A stretch of 64,000 nt of DNA from Dicaeum eximium (taxonomy: Eukaryota; Chordata; Aves; Passeriformes; Dicaeidae), in contig VWZP01007927.1 of assembly GCA_013396995.1 (NCBI GenBank), positions 1-64,000 on the forward strand, written 5' to 3'. The notes below the pieces were generated by a model. It was given only the letters and a program-made list of their open reading frames with translations. It was not told where the DNA came from and ran no database searches. This document shows, one piece after another, positions 11,790-23,700 of the stretch. Every line of letters starts with the position of its first letter. Positions within the stretch are counted from its first letter, which is position 1. The position numbers and the translations under genes are program-made.

Positions 11790-12166
11790 GGTTCGGCGTG
11801 TCGGGATGTCGGGACAGGGATGTCGGGATGTCGGGACAGGGATGTCGGGGTGTCGGGACAGGGATGCTCGTGGTCCAGCAGGGTCGCAGGATGTCCCCAG
11901 CCCCGCTGGAAGAGAACACTTGGGATTTTTGTAACGTGGGATGCCCGGCCGGGTTCGGCGTGTCGGGATGTCGGGATGTCGGGACAGGGATGTCGGGGTG
12001 TCGGGACAGGGATGCTCGTGGTCCAGCAGGGTTGCAGGATGTGCCCAGCCCTGCCGGAAAGGAACGCCGGGGATTTTTGTAACGTGGGATGCTCGTGGTC
12101 CAGCAGGATCGCAGGATGCCCCCCGCCCTCCCGGAAGGGAACACCGCGGATTTTTGTAACGTCTCC
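11790..12166 (+). repeat. GC-rich compound minisatellite
   Basis: Two long units (starting near 11,796 and 11,948) plus a third partial one (near 12,088). Each has a TCGGGATG/TCGGGACAGGGATG short-repeat block, then GATGCTCGTGGTCCAGCAGG, then a stretch ending GGATTTTTGTAACGT. Long open frames on both strands here come from the repeat. Confidence 0.85.
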
Positions 12167-14108
12167 CTGCAGTTTGTGCTTCCCGGGCCCGTCCCAAGGC
12201 CGTATCCCATAAATCAGGTGCTACCTGTAGAGATTCTCTCTCTCCAAGAGGGGAACGAACCTCGGCAGCAGGAGAGGAAGAGCACGGTGCCGGCAGTGAG
12301 GAGGAGAGTGGATAGGTCATTGATGACCACAGGGAAAAATAAAAGAGCATCGTGTTTGACGGTGTCTGGGAGTGATTTTAGCGGCGACCAGAGTAAAACC
12401 CATCCTGCCTTGCCTGATAAGCTCATTTCCATAGCAGAAAGAAGTGGCGATGCTGTGATCCATCCCCTAATTTTCATAAGGAGGGTGTGTTCTCTCCCGC
12501 ACACCCCAAAGCTCAGGGCACCCAAGGGGATGGGCTTGGCCGCCGCAGCTATTTGGGGACGAAACCACCTAAATATTCAACTTTCCTCGCTGTTTCATTA
12601 AGCACAGAATAACAGCCAGACAAAGTCATTCCCGGCTGTGTCTGGGGCCAGGAGAGGGCACTGGTACCCTGCCCGTGGCTGGGACAGCCTCGCCCGGAGG
12701 ATTCCCGGGATTCCTGTCCGGCTGGAGATGCCACCCGGCACAGCCTCAGGAGGACGGGAAAAGCGGCAGGAAGAGCAGAGAGAGAGGAGAAACTCCTGGT
12801 TGGCGAACAAAAGGCGCTGTGATGTGGGGGAAGGAGAGCTCCCGTGGTCGCCAGCCTTTCAAACTGGCGGGGAGCCACCAGCAAATAAATTCCTGTTTGA
12901 CGCAGTGAAGACACCCGATCGCGTCAGCCTTCAGGATGGGGAAAACCCAGAGAAAAACACTCGAAAAGAGGGCGGCAGCTGCCCAGGAACGCCGCAGGGC
13001 TCAGGGCCTGAGTGGCTGGACAGGCTGGGGCTCGCTGGCAGGAATCCAACCCCGTGCTGGTGCCACTCGCCCCTTCCTGAAGGCTGAAATCCCCCCTGCC
13101 CTGGAAATCACTGCCAGGCTGAGCCGGGAACCCCCAGCTTCCCTCCGCTTTTTCCCGGTCAGCGTTTCCCTGTGCTCCTCCTGCCGTGCCCGGGATGTCC
13201 CCCTGAGCACGGGCAGCTCCAGCCCCGGCGCTCCGGACTGGGCTGGAGGTGAGGCTGGAGATGCTGCCCGCCCACCCATCCCTTCGGAGAAACCTGTCTT
13301 TCCAGGGAGGGAGAGCGGCATGTGGGAAAGCCGAGAGCCCTGGAACGTGAATTACCCAGGGAGAGATGAATGTGTGATAGCTTGTACCTGGCAGCTACTA
13401 ATTGAGCGTTAACGCTTTCAGCAGGGCTCGGAGCGCCGCTGGAGCTCGGCCCTGTCACACGGGTGTCCCCAGGGTGCCGGGGTCACCAGGGTGGCACATG
13501 GCAGGGACAGGGAGCAGCTGCCTGGCTCCGGCGGGGTGGCTCGGTCCCCGTCACAGGACGCAGCGTGGGTGAGGCTCTGGCCTCTGGCTGCTTTCTGCAG
13601 AAGAAGCCAACTTTAGGGGTTTTTTCCTGCCTGGCTTCCCTGGAAGTTGGTAAATACTGCAGCCTGACGCAGCAGGAATGAGGAGGAAGAGGCTGGCTGC
13701 CACTTCGCTGCTCTGTGTGGGGACAGAGATGGAGCACATGGCAGGGGAGCAGGGTGCCCATGAGCCAGCCCTAACCCTGCTCTTTATGGCCAGCCAAGAC
13801 CGGTTTCTTCGATGCTTTTCACTTTCCTTTTCGCGCTGTTTTCTCTCAGCACCGAGGTCCAGCCCATCCTGAGGGCACTGAGGGCACACAGCCCCAGTGC
13901 CAGGGGCTGGCCAGGATCCCCAGAGTGACCAAACCCGCATTTCCCTCCCTCTCACACCTTCCCGGGGGTGCTGGGGCCCAAAGGGGGCACAGCAGCGCTT
14001 TGGGGCAGGTGCTGAGGTGCTGCCCGAGCTTTCCTTCCTGCCCTCCTTCCCACCCCACCCCGCAGGCTGGCAGCGCTGCAGGGACTCATCCATTCCCGAG
14101 TTACTAAT

Positions 14109-14130
14109 ATGCAAATGGCAGCGTTTGCAT
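14109..14130. promoter_or_regulatory. POU2F3: Inverted octamer pair upstream of POU2F3
   Basis: A perfect octamer ATGCAAAT (14,109-14,116) is followed by TTTGCAT (14,124-14,130). The 7-bp arms ATGCAAA and TTTGCAT are exact inverted repeats with an 8-bp spacer. It lies about 257 bp upstream of the POU2F3 ATG. Octamers are the binding site of POU2F factors, so autoregulation is a reasonable inference, not shown here. Confidence 0.5.
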
Positions 14131-14386
14131 GGGCCTGACGCCAAGCTGCTGGGTGTCAGGGCACCCGAGGGAGCCGGAGGTGGGGCGAGGCGTGGCACCG
14201 AGCCGCATGCTCACCTGGCCCTGCATGGCAACACGCAATGGAGCTCTAGGTCCCTTCGGCTGCGCACCCACGGCCGCTTCCAGAGGCAGCGGGTGGCAGA
14301 GGAGCGAGGCCAAACTGGCAGCCCCTGGCAACCTGGGGCTGACGGCAGCAGGCTGGGCACACCGCGGGTTTCCCCCCGCCGGCAGG

Positions 14387-14414
14387 ATGGTGAACCTGGA
14401 GTCCGTGCACGCAG
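14387..14414 (+). CDS. POU2F3: POU2F3 exon 1 (coding part)
   Basis: Encodes MVNLESVHA plus one base. The donor is GCAG|GTAAAG. The ATG follows GGCAGG, with a G at -3 and +4, a fair Kozak context. The flanks are GC-rich. Confidence 0.88.
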
Positions 14415-17101
14415 GTAAAGGGCACGGAGCGCCCCGCGGAGCCGGCGCCGTGGGCTCGGCCAGGAAATGAATGGGTTTGCTCTGATTCCCGGGACTTTTC
14501 CGAGCTCTTTTCCCTCCTCTTTTGTCCCGCTGGGGAGCCTGGTGAAGTGTTGCTGCCGGGGGATGGATGCTGCCCTGATGTGTTTAGGGGGCTGCCACAG
14601 TGTGGGAGCAGCGCTGAGGGCTCTTGGCTGCCTGGAAAATGAGTATTTAGTGCCTGAGCTGTGCGTCCTGTCATGGGGGTAAAGCTGGGAGGAGGGAGAA
14701 GGGATGAATCCACGGATAGATGCGGCAAGGGTGGAGGGAGGTGTGTGAGAGAGAGATGGGACAGGGCTGAAAGGAGAAAAGTTCGTGACAAAGAGGGAAA
14801 AGGAGGGAGAAATGAATGAGGAGGGAGCTGAGGGAGGCTGGGTTGAGTCAGGAATGAATGAACAGCGATAGCCAGGAACTCCCTCAGGGGTCTGATCCAG
14901 AGGTGCAGCTCGGGCATTCTCCCATCCCCTGTGAGCAGCCCCGCGCCCTGCAGCGAGCTGGGAACGGAGCAACCCCTGCCCCAGCCCCCGGAGCTGGGCT
15001 GAGCCCCGGCTCACCCTGCCAGAGCTGCCGCAGCTCCATCCCCGGGCAGGACCACAACAGGCAGTGGGATTTTGGGATTTCCCTGCCCCGTCAGTGATTT
15101 CTGTCCTGGCCTTTGTGCGGCACAGAACGCTCCGGGCTGGAGGGAAGGGTGCATCCATCACTCTGTGCCGGGCTCACTCCTGGATGCCCTGTGGGATTTC
15201 CCTCCTCTCCAGGGGTCACCTGAGGGGCTGAGCTCGCCCTCCACAAGCCCTGCCTGCCCGTGGGCTCGCAGACGGGCCTGCAGGGCAAGCGCAGCAATGC
15301 CACCACCTCAGCCAGTGGCAGAGCTGGCCAAGCCTTTGCTCCGCGGCTCTGGGATGCCTCTGTGGCCAGCCTGAGCGGGCTGGGGAGGCCTGGCCACCAG
15401 GAGAGGTTGCCAAGGAGGGCAGCTCGTGGTCTTGGCTCGGGGGTGAGCCCGACTGGTCGGAGCACCTGCTCTGGGTGTGCTCGTGTTGGTGCCTCTCGGG
15501 GACGCGTCCCCCGCGGGCTCCATCCCACCCATCCACCCATCGTGGGCTCGTGGGTGACTCTTTCTGCATGAGGAGATCCCCCAGATCGATGCTGTGCCCT
15601 CTGTCAGAGCCAGCAGCATCGCTCCCAGGCTGGATCTGGAGCTGTGGGTGTGTGTGGTGCTTCCACTCCCCCAAATCATCCCCCCGTGCTGGCAGAAAGG
15701 AGCTCTAAGGGGTCTTTTTGCAGGGAAAGGAGCCCAACGCAGGTGGGAGGGGTTTTTTTTTCACCCCTGTACAAAAGCAGTTCAGTTTTGGGGTCCCTGA
15801 GCAGCTTTGAGGCCCCTCTGTACCAAGCTGCTTGCAGATGAACCCCCCATTTTTTTATCTTGGAGGTATTTTCCAACTTTAAGGATTTTAGGAGAAGACA
15901 CAAACCCCAGGAGGGGCTGCCCAGGCTCCACGCACCCTCCTACATCTGCTGAGACACTTCTCTGGTGGCTGCCACCACCCCCTCCCCGGGCATTTTGGAT
16001 ATTTCACCTCCCTGCAGCCTCTTTAGGGGGACCTAAACCCCAGAAAACTCCAGGTGATGCTCCCAGACAACTCCTCCACGACGAGATTCCACTTTTAAAC
16101 CCATCAGGCTGCTTCACCCTTCTCCCATGCCCGAGCAGCCACGGGGAGGGAGGGCTTGGGAAAGGCTTTATTTGCTGACAGCGTTTGTTTCGGCAAAAAC
16201 AGAGATGCAGATCCATCCCCAGAGAAGTGTCTGCACCGGCAGAGCTCCTTTGGTCTGGCTCAGCCGCCCAGCCTGCCCCTGCCCAGCTCTGCTTGGGAGC
16301 TGGGGCTCAGCAGCACATTTTTAATATGGCCCAGGCCACAGTGGCAGCTCCTAATAGGGCTGTGGTTAAAAGTTAGGCAGTCCTAAGCCGGGTTATTTTT
16401 CCCAGAGAGGTTTTTTTGGGGTTTTTTTGTTGCAAGCCTGATTATCCTGTGTGTACTCCTCAGCTGGCAGAGCCGTGTGGAAGGAGCTGGGCTCCCAGCT
16501 GCCCTGAATAAAAGTGGTTTTTAGGATGGAGCAGGGGTCAAAGCTGGGTTTGCATCGCTCTGGTTGTGGTGGGAGGGTCTTGAGTGTCCATAAAAAGGGG
16601 TTGGCTACAATTAGATTAGAATTAATTGCTCTGTGTGGCTGCTCCTTGCTCCCAAGGATCCCTTGGCTGTCCATAGGATACAGAATCTGTCCTAAACCTC
16701 AAACCTCTCCGAGCAGCAGGCAGAGCTCTCCTTCTCTTCCTGCTCATTTTCCCTTTTATTCTCCTGACAAGATACTCAAACTGTCAGAACTCGTGCACAT
16801 TTATAGGGGAGATCTGGATCTGGCTGAAAATAAAATTCCTGCGCATGGGAATCCCAGGGCAGGTCCTTATCTCCACTGCAGGAGGAGGGGATTTACCTGG
16901 TGGATAACGTGAGATGCACGGAGCTGCAGCAGCAATTCCTCCTTCCCTCCCCACCCACCCCAGTTTTAATGGCAGAGGGTGTGGGGGTCACTCCTGCAGA
17001 GGGGACAGAGCTTTTCATGCATTTTTTTCTGCATCTCTCCTTCCTCAGCTCTGTCTGAACTCTTCCAGCTCTCACTCTCTTAGGAATTAGATATTTTCTT
17101 T

Positions 17102-17145
<44 letters not shown>

Positions 17146-19047
17146 AAGCTTTCAAGCTTTCTCACCAAAGCAAGCACCAAATTTCTGCAGGCTTTTAGAT
17201 TTTTTTTTTCTTCCTCTATTTTATGAGAACTTGCCCTCTTCTTTTTTTTTTTTTTTNNNNNNTTTTTTTAATACTTTTTGGCAGGCAGCAAAACTTTGTG
17301 CTTTGTAGATTGCCTAAGTTAGGGTCCTTTGGCAGTGGTACAAGACGAGAAGATGTTTATAGCTGATGGTAATTACTCTTCCTGCAGTAGAAATGCTTAG
17401 AAGCCCCACTAAACGTTGATGTCTTAATTGCAGAGGGTTTATTTGAAGGAGAGAAAAAAAAAAATCCCACAACTCTTTTCTCCCTCCTTTCCCCCCTCCT
17501 CACTCCTTCATATAATTTAAGGAAAGGAAGTTTCTGAAGTATGTGAAAGTTTCTGTGCTCTGGTATAAAATCCTGATTTTTTTTTTTCCCCTACCTTTAT
17601 TCATTTGCTGGAGAAAGTTTCAGACTTTCAACTTGATCAAAGCTATGAAATCTCAGCCAAAAAAAGCAGATTATCTGCTGTTTGCACACGAGGGAAACTT
17701 TGAATGTGGGAAAAGAAAACCTGCACACACACAAAGCCCTGCCTGGTTTGGTGTGAGCAAAAGAGGGAAACGGGGCTAAAAATCCAACGGGGCCGCTCTC
17801 ATCCCTTTGGGAATAACAAAAGGTGGATATAAAGAGGAAAAGGGTTTGCATGATGCTTTTAGGTGGCTTCCACCTGCCTTCCCTACCCCGGCAAAACCGC
17901 AGCAAACCCTGGCCCAGCTTCCCCGCTGTTGTTATTCCCCGATGCAAATGGGAAGAGTCTGTGGCCGGGATTGGCTGCAGGAAGCACATGCAAATCACTC
18001 AAATAATAAAAAATTATCTCATTTTTTCACTTTTTTTTTTTNCTTTGATTTCAGTTCTTCACTTTTTTTTTTTTTTTTTTTTCCCTCTGCCCAGCTAGTC
18101 TGGAAATGGTTAAAATTCCCGTGGAAAGGGTGGAAAAGCTGAGGGGGTGTCCATCTGAATTTGAATAGATATCCCCCCTTATCCCACCTCGCTGTCCTTG
18201 GCCTCTTTTGAGGAGGAGATGAGCAGCCCGGTGTGAAGCTGATCATTCCCACCTTTCCTTGCAGCTGTCCCCGAAGGAGAAAGTGGCCCCGGGTGTGGTG
18301 GCAGTCATCACTTCAAGGGTAAATCCCAAATTTCTTGGTCTGGGTGAGGATGGGGGGGTTGGGGACAGCACTCTGGGACAAGGCAGATCTCGGGGTGGCT
18401 TTTGAGGGTGGTGAACACCTGCAGGTGACAGAAAAGAGGAGAAATAAAGTGCAGACAGAGGTGGTGGGAAAAACAAGCTGAGTTTGGGCCTCTTGAAGGG
18501 CACGAGAAGGATCTGGGAGAAAGCTGGAGGGATCCCCATCCCTGCAGGTGTGGGAGGATCTGCCACAGCCAGACCACCACAGCAGGTTTGGGAAGCCTGG
18601 CCAGGGCTGGGGAGCTCCCAGGGGTGCTGAATCCACCCCTTTCTCCCGTGGATGAGGAGGGATGAGAAGGGTGAAAACCCCACAGCAAAGTGGGGAGGGG
18701 GGACAGGAGTGAGGGGGCTGCAAAGAGCAACAGGAGGGAAAGTGCATCCTCAGAGCTGATGAATATTCTAGTGCCTGGATGTTGAGGAATCAGAAATTTG
18801 AAAGTCTGATGGTTTATTATAATTACACACATTCATTTGTGCTGTTTAGTGGAAGCCACATGTGCCTGTTGCCTGGGACTGTGACCTGTTATTAAAATCA
18901 GTTTGTGCCTCCTTTTCCAGAGATCAAGATGAGCGGGGATGCTGCAGATTCCACAGACACCCGGCACGAACCTGACCAGGTGGAGCCAGGTAAGGAGGGT
19001 CTGGGGTGCCAAGGGCAGGGGAGGGAGGGGAAAGAAAAGAAAAAGGG

Positions 19048-19087
<40 letters not shown>

Positions 19088-20705
19088 AAGAAAGGGGAGT
19101 GTGGGTGCTGGAAGTTTCTCCCCGTGCTTTTTTTTTCTCGGCTCCTGTTGCTGCTCTTGCAGCCTGGGAGTTGATCAGGAATGTGCTCTGGGCTAGGATT
19201 GCGTTGGGATCTTGATCAGCGATGCAAGATCCCTTCTGTGTGACAGCAGCAAGTCCTCCCTCGTGTCCTCGGAGGGTTTGACATGGAAATGGCTCACGTG
19301 GGAACTGGCTCAGCCTCTGCCACTGCAATAATGGCTTTGGAACAGCCCTGGTGCACACGGGAGCTGCTCCTTAGGGAAAACAGCCTTTTTTGGGCTCTGC
19401 GTGTGTAAAAATGGGAGGGACTTCGGGATTAATCAAATCCAGCTGGGGAGTTCCAGCAAAAACTGGAGAGGCGTGGTTAGGTCTCTCACCTCACACCTGA
19501 TGCTGTGCAGGCTCCAGCTGCTCCAGGGAGCCCCACATTCCCTGGATCTGCAGGGCCGAGGCACAGGGGGATCCCTGAGCGCCGATTTCTGCCGGGTTTG
19601 GGCACCACCAGGTGTAACAGGCACCTGAAAAATCAGGTTTGTGCTTTTGGGCTGCCTGAAGTGGGATTTGAATACAAGGTCTGAGCCCTGTAATCTCCCA
19701 AAGGGCTCACAGCCCTTTTTAGGCAAATGAGCGACAATAAGAAATCATTTTAGCACCCACTAGGTACAGCAAATTAAGATTATTAAAAGCTGTGCTGTAG
19801 GCTTAGAGATCAACAGCTTTTGAAACAAAAACTGGTGGAGAAAATGTGGAAGAATCAAATATTCTCTGAGTCATGAGGAGCCCTAAGCTTGGGCCAAGGG
19901 GATGGGTAAAAGCAGGTGAAAACTTTGCACGGGATGATTTCCCTCTTATTAAATTTGAGATAATTTAGGAAAAAAAGAAGAGATTTTGGGTAAGCAAGAG
20001 AAGTCGAGGTTTTAAAGGGACTAACCGCAGCCCTTGATTTAAAAATCCTCCGTGCTCTTGGCTGTTGAGATGGGTTATTTGACACAATCTAACACAGAGA
20101 TAAAATCTGGTTCTATTCACATCCATGAACTCTGATTGACTTTGGCCAGCTCAGCTCCTGCTTGGGGCTCTCAAATCACCCCGAGCTGGGATTTGGGATA
20201 AACGAGCACCAAACACATCCCCAACTCCCCAAGCTCCTCCAAAAATCCCTGGGAGCTGTTACAGGGCCTTAAATTGGGAACTGGAACCCCCTGAAATATT
20301 TGGCGCTCATTGACGGGCGGCAGGATTAATCAAGATTAAGGAAAATGGGGATTTAATTCTGGTATTGGCTGTTGTCAAACGTAGTGGGAGGCTCCGGCTG
20401 GTGCTGCTGGAGTCACAAGTGTTAAACCCGAAGCTGGCGGCACATTTGGTTGGATAAAACACGGTTTTTTTTCCCAGTTTAAGCATCCCAGACAGCCATT
20501 AGCGTGAACTGCAGCGCCTCTTTTTAGTGGTAATTGAGAAAAGAAAGCAGAACAGTGAAGTCAATTTGTTTGAAAATAACAAAAAAATGTTCGCGGCAGC
20601 GTTGGCTGCGCTGAGCCTTCAAATCAAGCAGGGAAATCAGGACGAGTAAATCTCCTTCATTTGCAAAGAGCGGCACAAAGAACCTGTTTAAATCGCTTTT
20701 TANNN

Positions 20706-20747
<42 letters not shown>

Positions 20748-23700
20748 CTGAGGCCGTCCCGGTTATTTTTTTTTTTTTTTTTTAATTTTTTGGGTCTGTT
20801 CGGGTTCTTCTGGGAAAGGAGACACTGCAGAGGGATGGGAGATTTTTTTTGGGGGGTGTCGCCAGCAACCACAGCCTCTGCTGAGGATGTCACCCTTAGG
20901 GACACCTTGCAGGACCCTCGGGGGTGGCATCACCCCCTCTCTCACCTGTGGCAGGTGTAGCTGCGGGTACTTCCCCCGAACCCTCTCCGTGTTTTCTCTC
21001 TCCTTTCAGCCCTTTCTGTTTATAAACAACCAAGCTCGCTTTGTGCCGAGCTTCCCGGGAAGTTTTTGTGCTCCTTCGCACGCCTTGATGGAGGAATTAT
21101 TTACTGCAGCTCCTAATAGCGGCGTGTTTTGGTTACCTGCTTCATGTGGGAAAAGGCTTCGTGTGTTTTCTGATGACTCATTAATTGAATTTCCCGTTTC
21201 CTACTCAATTAGGCACGGCTCCCCAGGAACCTCATCCCCCCCCAAAGGAGAGGTCTCTTACCAAATTAATAATATTACACCTAGAAATCCTCTGAGGTGC
21301 AGGTATCCAAAGGTTTTTCATCACCAAAAGATGTGGGCTGGCCCCGAGAACTTGGGGGAAAAAAAGAAAAAGAAAAATGAGGGAATTAAGTACCAAAAAT
21401 GCTTTTGTAAACCGAGCCCTTGATCTAAAACTGATGCCTAAAGATCTGATGGGAAGTGTCAGTAGCAGAAGCATAATCTCATCCTTTCATATCCCCGCCA
21501 ATTCCAGGCTTGGAAGAGGGGGGAAAAAAAGGGTAATTTGGTGCATTGTTTTACTTTGAAAGTGTTTGAAATAATTGTGGGGGGTTTTCGTGTTTGAGAA
21601 AATTAGAAAATTGTTAAAGTCGTTCACTTTTCGTAGGAGGTTTGGAGAGCTCAGTGCTTTTTTTTTTTCCTTTTTATTTCATCCACACCTATTCCACAGA
21701 AAATATTTCAGGGCTTTCAAAAAATATATTCTCCAGAAACTTATGGCTTTTTGATCCCAAATCTACCAGTTACAGCAAAATGATGACATTTAAAAAAAAA
21801 AAAAAAAAAAAAAAAATTCTAAGGGTTCTCACTGCCCAGCCCTGCGAATATCAATCCTTCAGCTCTGAATTTTTTTAACCATGTGTGTGAGGGGGAACAG
21901 GCACCGATTGCCCCCACCGGGGGTGGTTTGCATTCCCCATCCCCCCGGGGGTGTGGGGCAGGCTGAGCAGGGATTATCCCTCTGCTTTTAGGGTCCTTTT
22001 CCCCTTTCCCTGCGTGATCCCAAGCCTTGGCATCGGGGCCGAGCCTCCATGGGGGGTAACGAGGAGCAGCGAGTTTTGTGCTTGGCTCGGAGCTCTTTTC
22101 ATCTTTTTTAAACTGATGAAAGCCACGCCAGCGAGCTCGGCGCTGATTTGTTTGATGGGAACTGTGGGGGCTTGGCAGTGCCGAGTGTCGCCCCTGGTCC
22201 TGCAGCCCCGGGGGCAGAGATCTCCCCCTTCTTGTGGTTTCTCTAAGCGCTGATATCTGATGGAACAGAGCGCTGAGGTGGGACTTGCCCCTGTCTGTCT
22301 GTTTGTTTGTGTCAGACACTTGTTCCCCGGTTATCTCCTCCATCAAAACAGGTTACACCAAGCAGAGCTACTTCCCTTTGATTTCATCTGTTGAGGCTAT
22401 GGGGGGGAAGCCAAAGCTTTTACAAAAAGGGCGATAGGGAAGCGCTTCAAACACAACCACGGGGAACAGAATAGCTGCAGGCACCAAGAGCATCTTCCCT
22501 CCCCACCCTGCAGCCCGGCCCTGCCCGGGATGGGTGTGCTGGGCACCCAGCTCTGGGGGGATGTGGGGTGCCCTATGGGACAGCCCTGCAGCCCTCTGGG
22601 CTCTTGTGATGCCTTGAGAGGCTGGGCAGAGTCACAGAATAAAGCAGGGATTTATTAAAAGCATTTCCTCCATGGATCCACCTTGGGCAGCACAAGAGCC
22701 CAGCCAGGGCTGCACCCAAGAGGAACCAAAATGGGCACAAAATGGACACCGGGCACGGCTCTGGCACTTTGATCAGTTCTGCTCCATTTGCACCTTGGAG
22801 TTCATTGTCCAGTTCCAGCTTTAGCCCATCCAGTCCCATCCTTCTTGTTTTTCTCTCCTCAGCCCACGCTGTTTGTGCTCTTGGGCCTGAGGTTTGGATC
22901 ATTTGTCCTTGGTCCCCAGCTGGAGCAGGAATTGTTTTGTGTCCCTGCTCTGTGCACAGAGCTCACCATGCCCTGATATGGAGCCCAGACCCACACACTA
23001 AAGCAGCACAGAACCTGAAAAATAGAAAAGCTCAAACCTGAGGCATCACCTGGGATGGGGGGAATGGCTGCACCAAGGGAAATTTAGGTTGGATGTTAGG
23101 AAAAATTTTTTACCGAAAGAGCGACTGAACACTGGAATGTTCTGCCCGGGGAGGTGCTGCAGTCCCCATCCCTGGGTGTGTTTAACAAAGCCTGGATGTG
23201 GCACTGAGTTTAGCTGAGCTCTTGGGGCTGGGCTGGACTCAATGATCTGGAAGGTCTCTCCCAGCCTGGTGGTTCTGTGATTGTGTGGCTGAGCCTGGGG
23301 GCTGGAGAGGCAGGGGATGGGGCCAGAAGGGTCCCTGGGTGGGCTGGTGGAGCTCTGGGCTCCTGGTGGCCATGGGAGCAGGGTTATGCTGCCCTTGCAC
23401 CTTGGGTAACTTTTCTGAGTGCTTTAGGATCACAGAATGTCCTGAGCTGGGAGGGACCCACAGGATGATCCAGTCCAGCCCCTGGCCCTGCTCAGACACC
23501 CCAAAATCCCTGAGAGCTGTGTCCAAACCCTCCTGGAGCTTTGGCAGCCTCGGGGCCGTGCCCATTCCCTGCGGAGCCTGGACAGTGCCCAGCACCCTCA
23601 GGGGGAAGAACCTTTGCTGAGATCCATCCCAAATTCCCCTGGCACAGCTCCAGCCGTGCCCTGGGTCACAGAGAGCAGAGATTGGAGCTGCCCTGACACC

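Larger units (their letters stand above)
10961..14386 (+). other. OAF-POU2F3 intergenic and POU2F3 upstream region
   Basis: No coding exon is recognisable. It holds a GC-rich minisatellite (11,790-12,166), octamer motifs near 14,109 and a GC-rich stretch leading to the POU2F3 start codon. The POU2F3 5' UTR and transcription start must lie in its last part or in an unseen upstream exon; no TATA box is obvious. Confidence 0.6.

Noticed and set aside
11430..12350. Minus-strand reading frame of 306 codons, and overlapping + frames up to 259 codons
   Set aside because: It coincides with the GC-rich minisatellite and its flanks; the protein is repetitive and low in complexity.
14211..15161. Minus-strand reading frame of 316 codons across POU2F3 exon 1
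   Set aside because: GC-rich sequence with few stops; Pro/Ser/Arg-rich translation, no family recognised, and it is antisense to a real exon.
17106..17143. Long T-runs here and at 18,030-18,082, 20,706-20,785 and 55,201-55,241 (A-run), as signs of processed pseudogenes
   Set aside because: No adjoining cDNA-like sequence. Several are next to N gaps, so they are homopolymer tracts with poor assembly, not poly-A tails of retrocopies.
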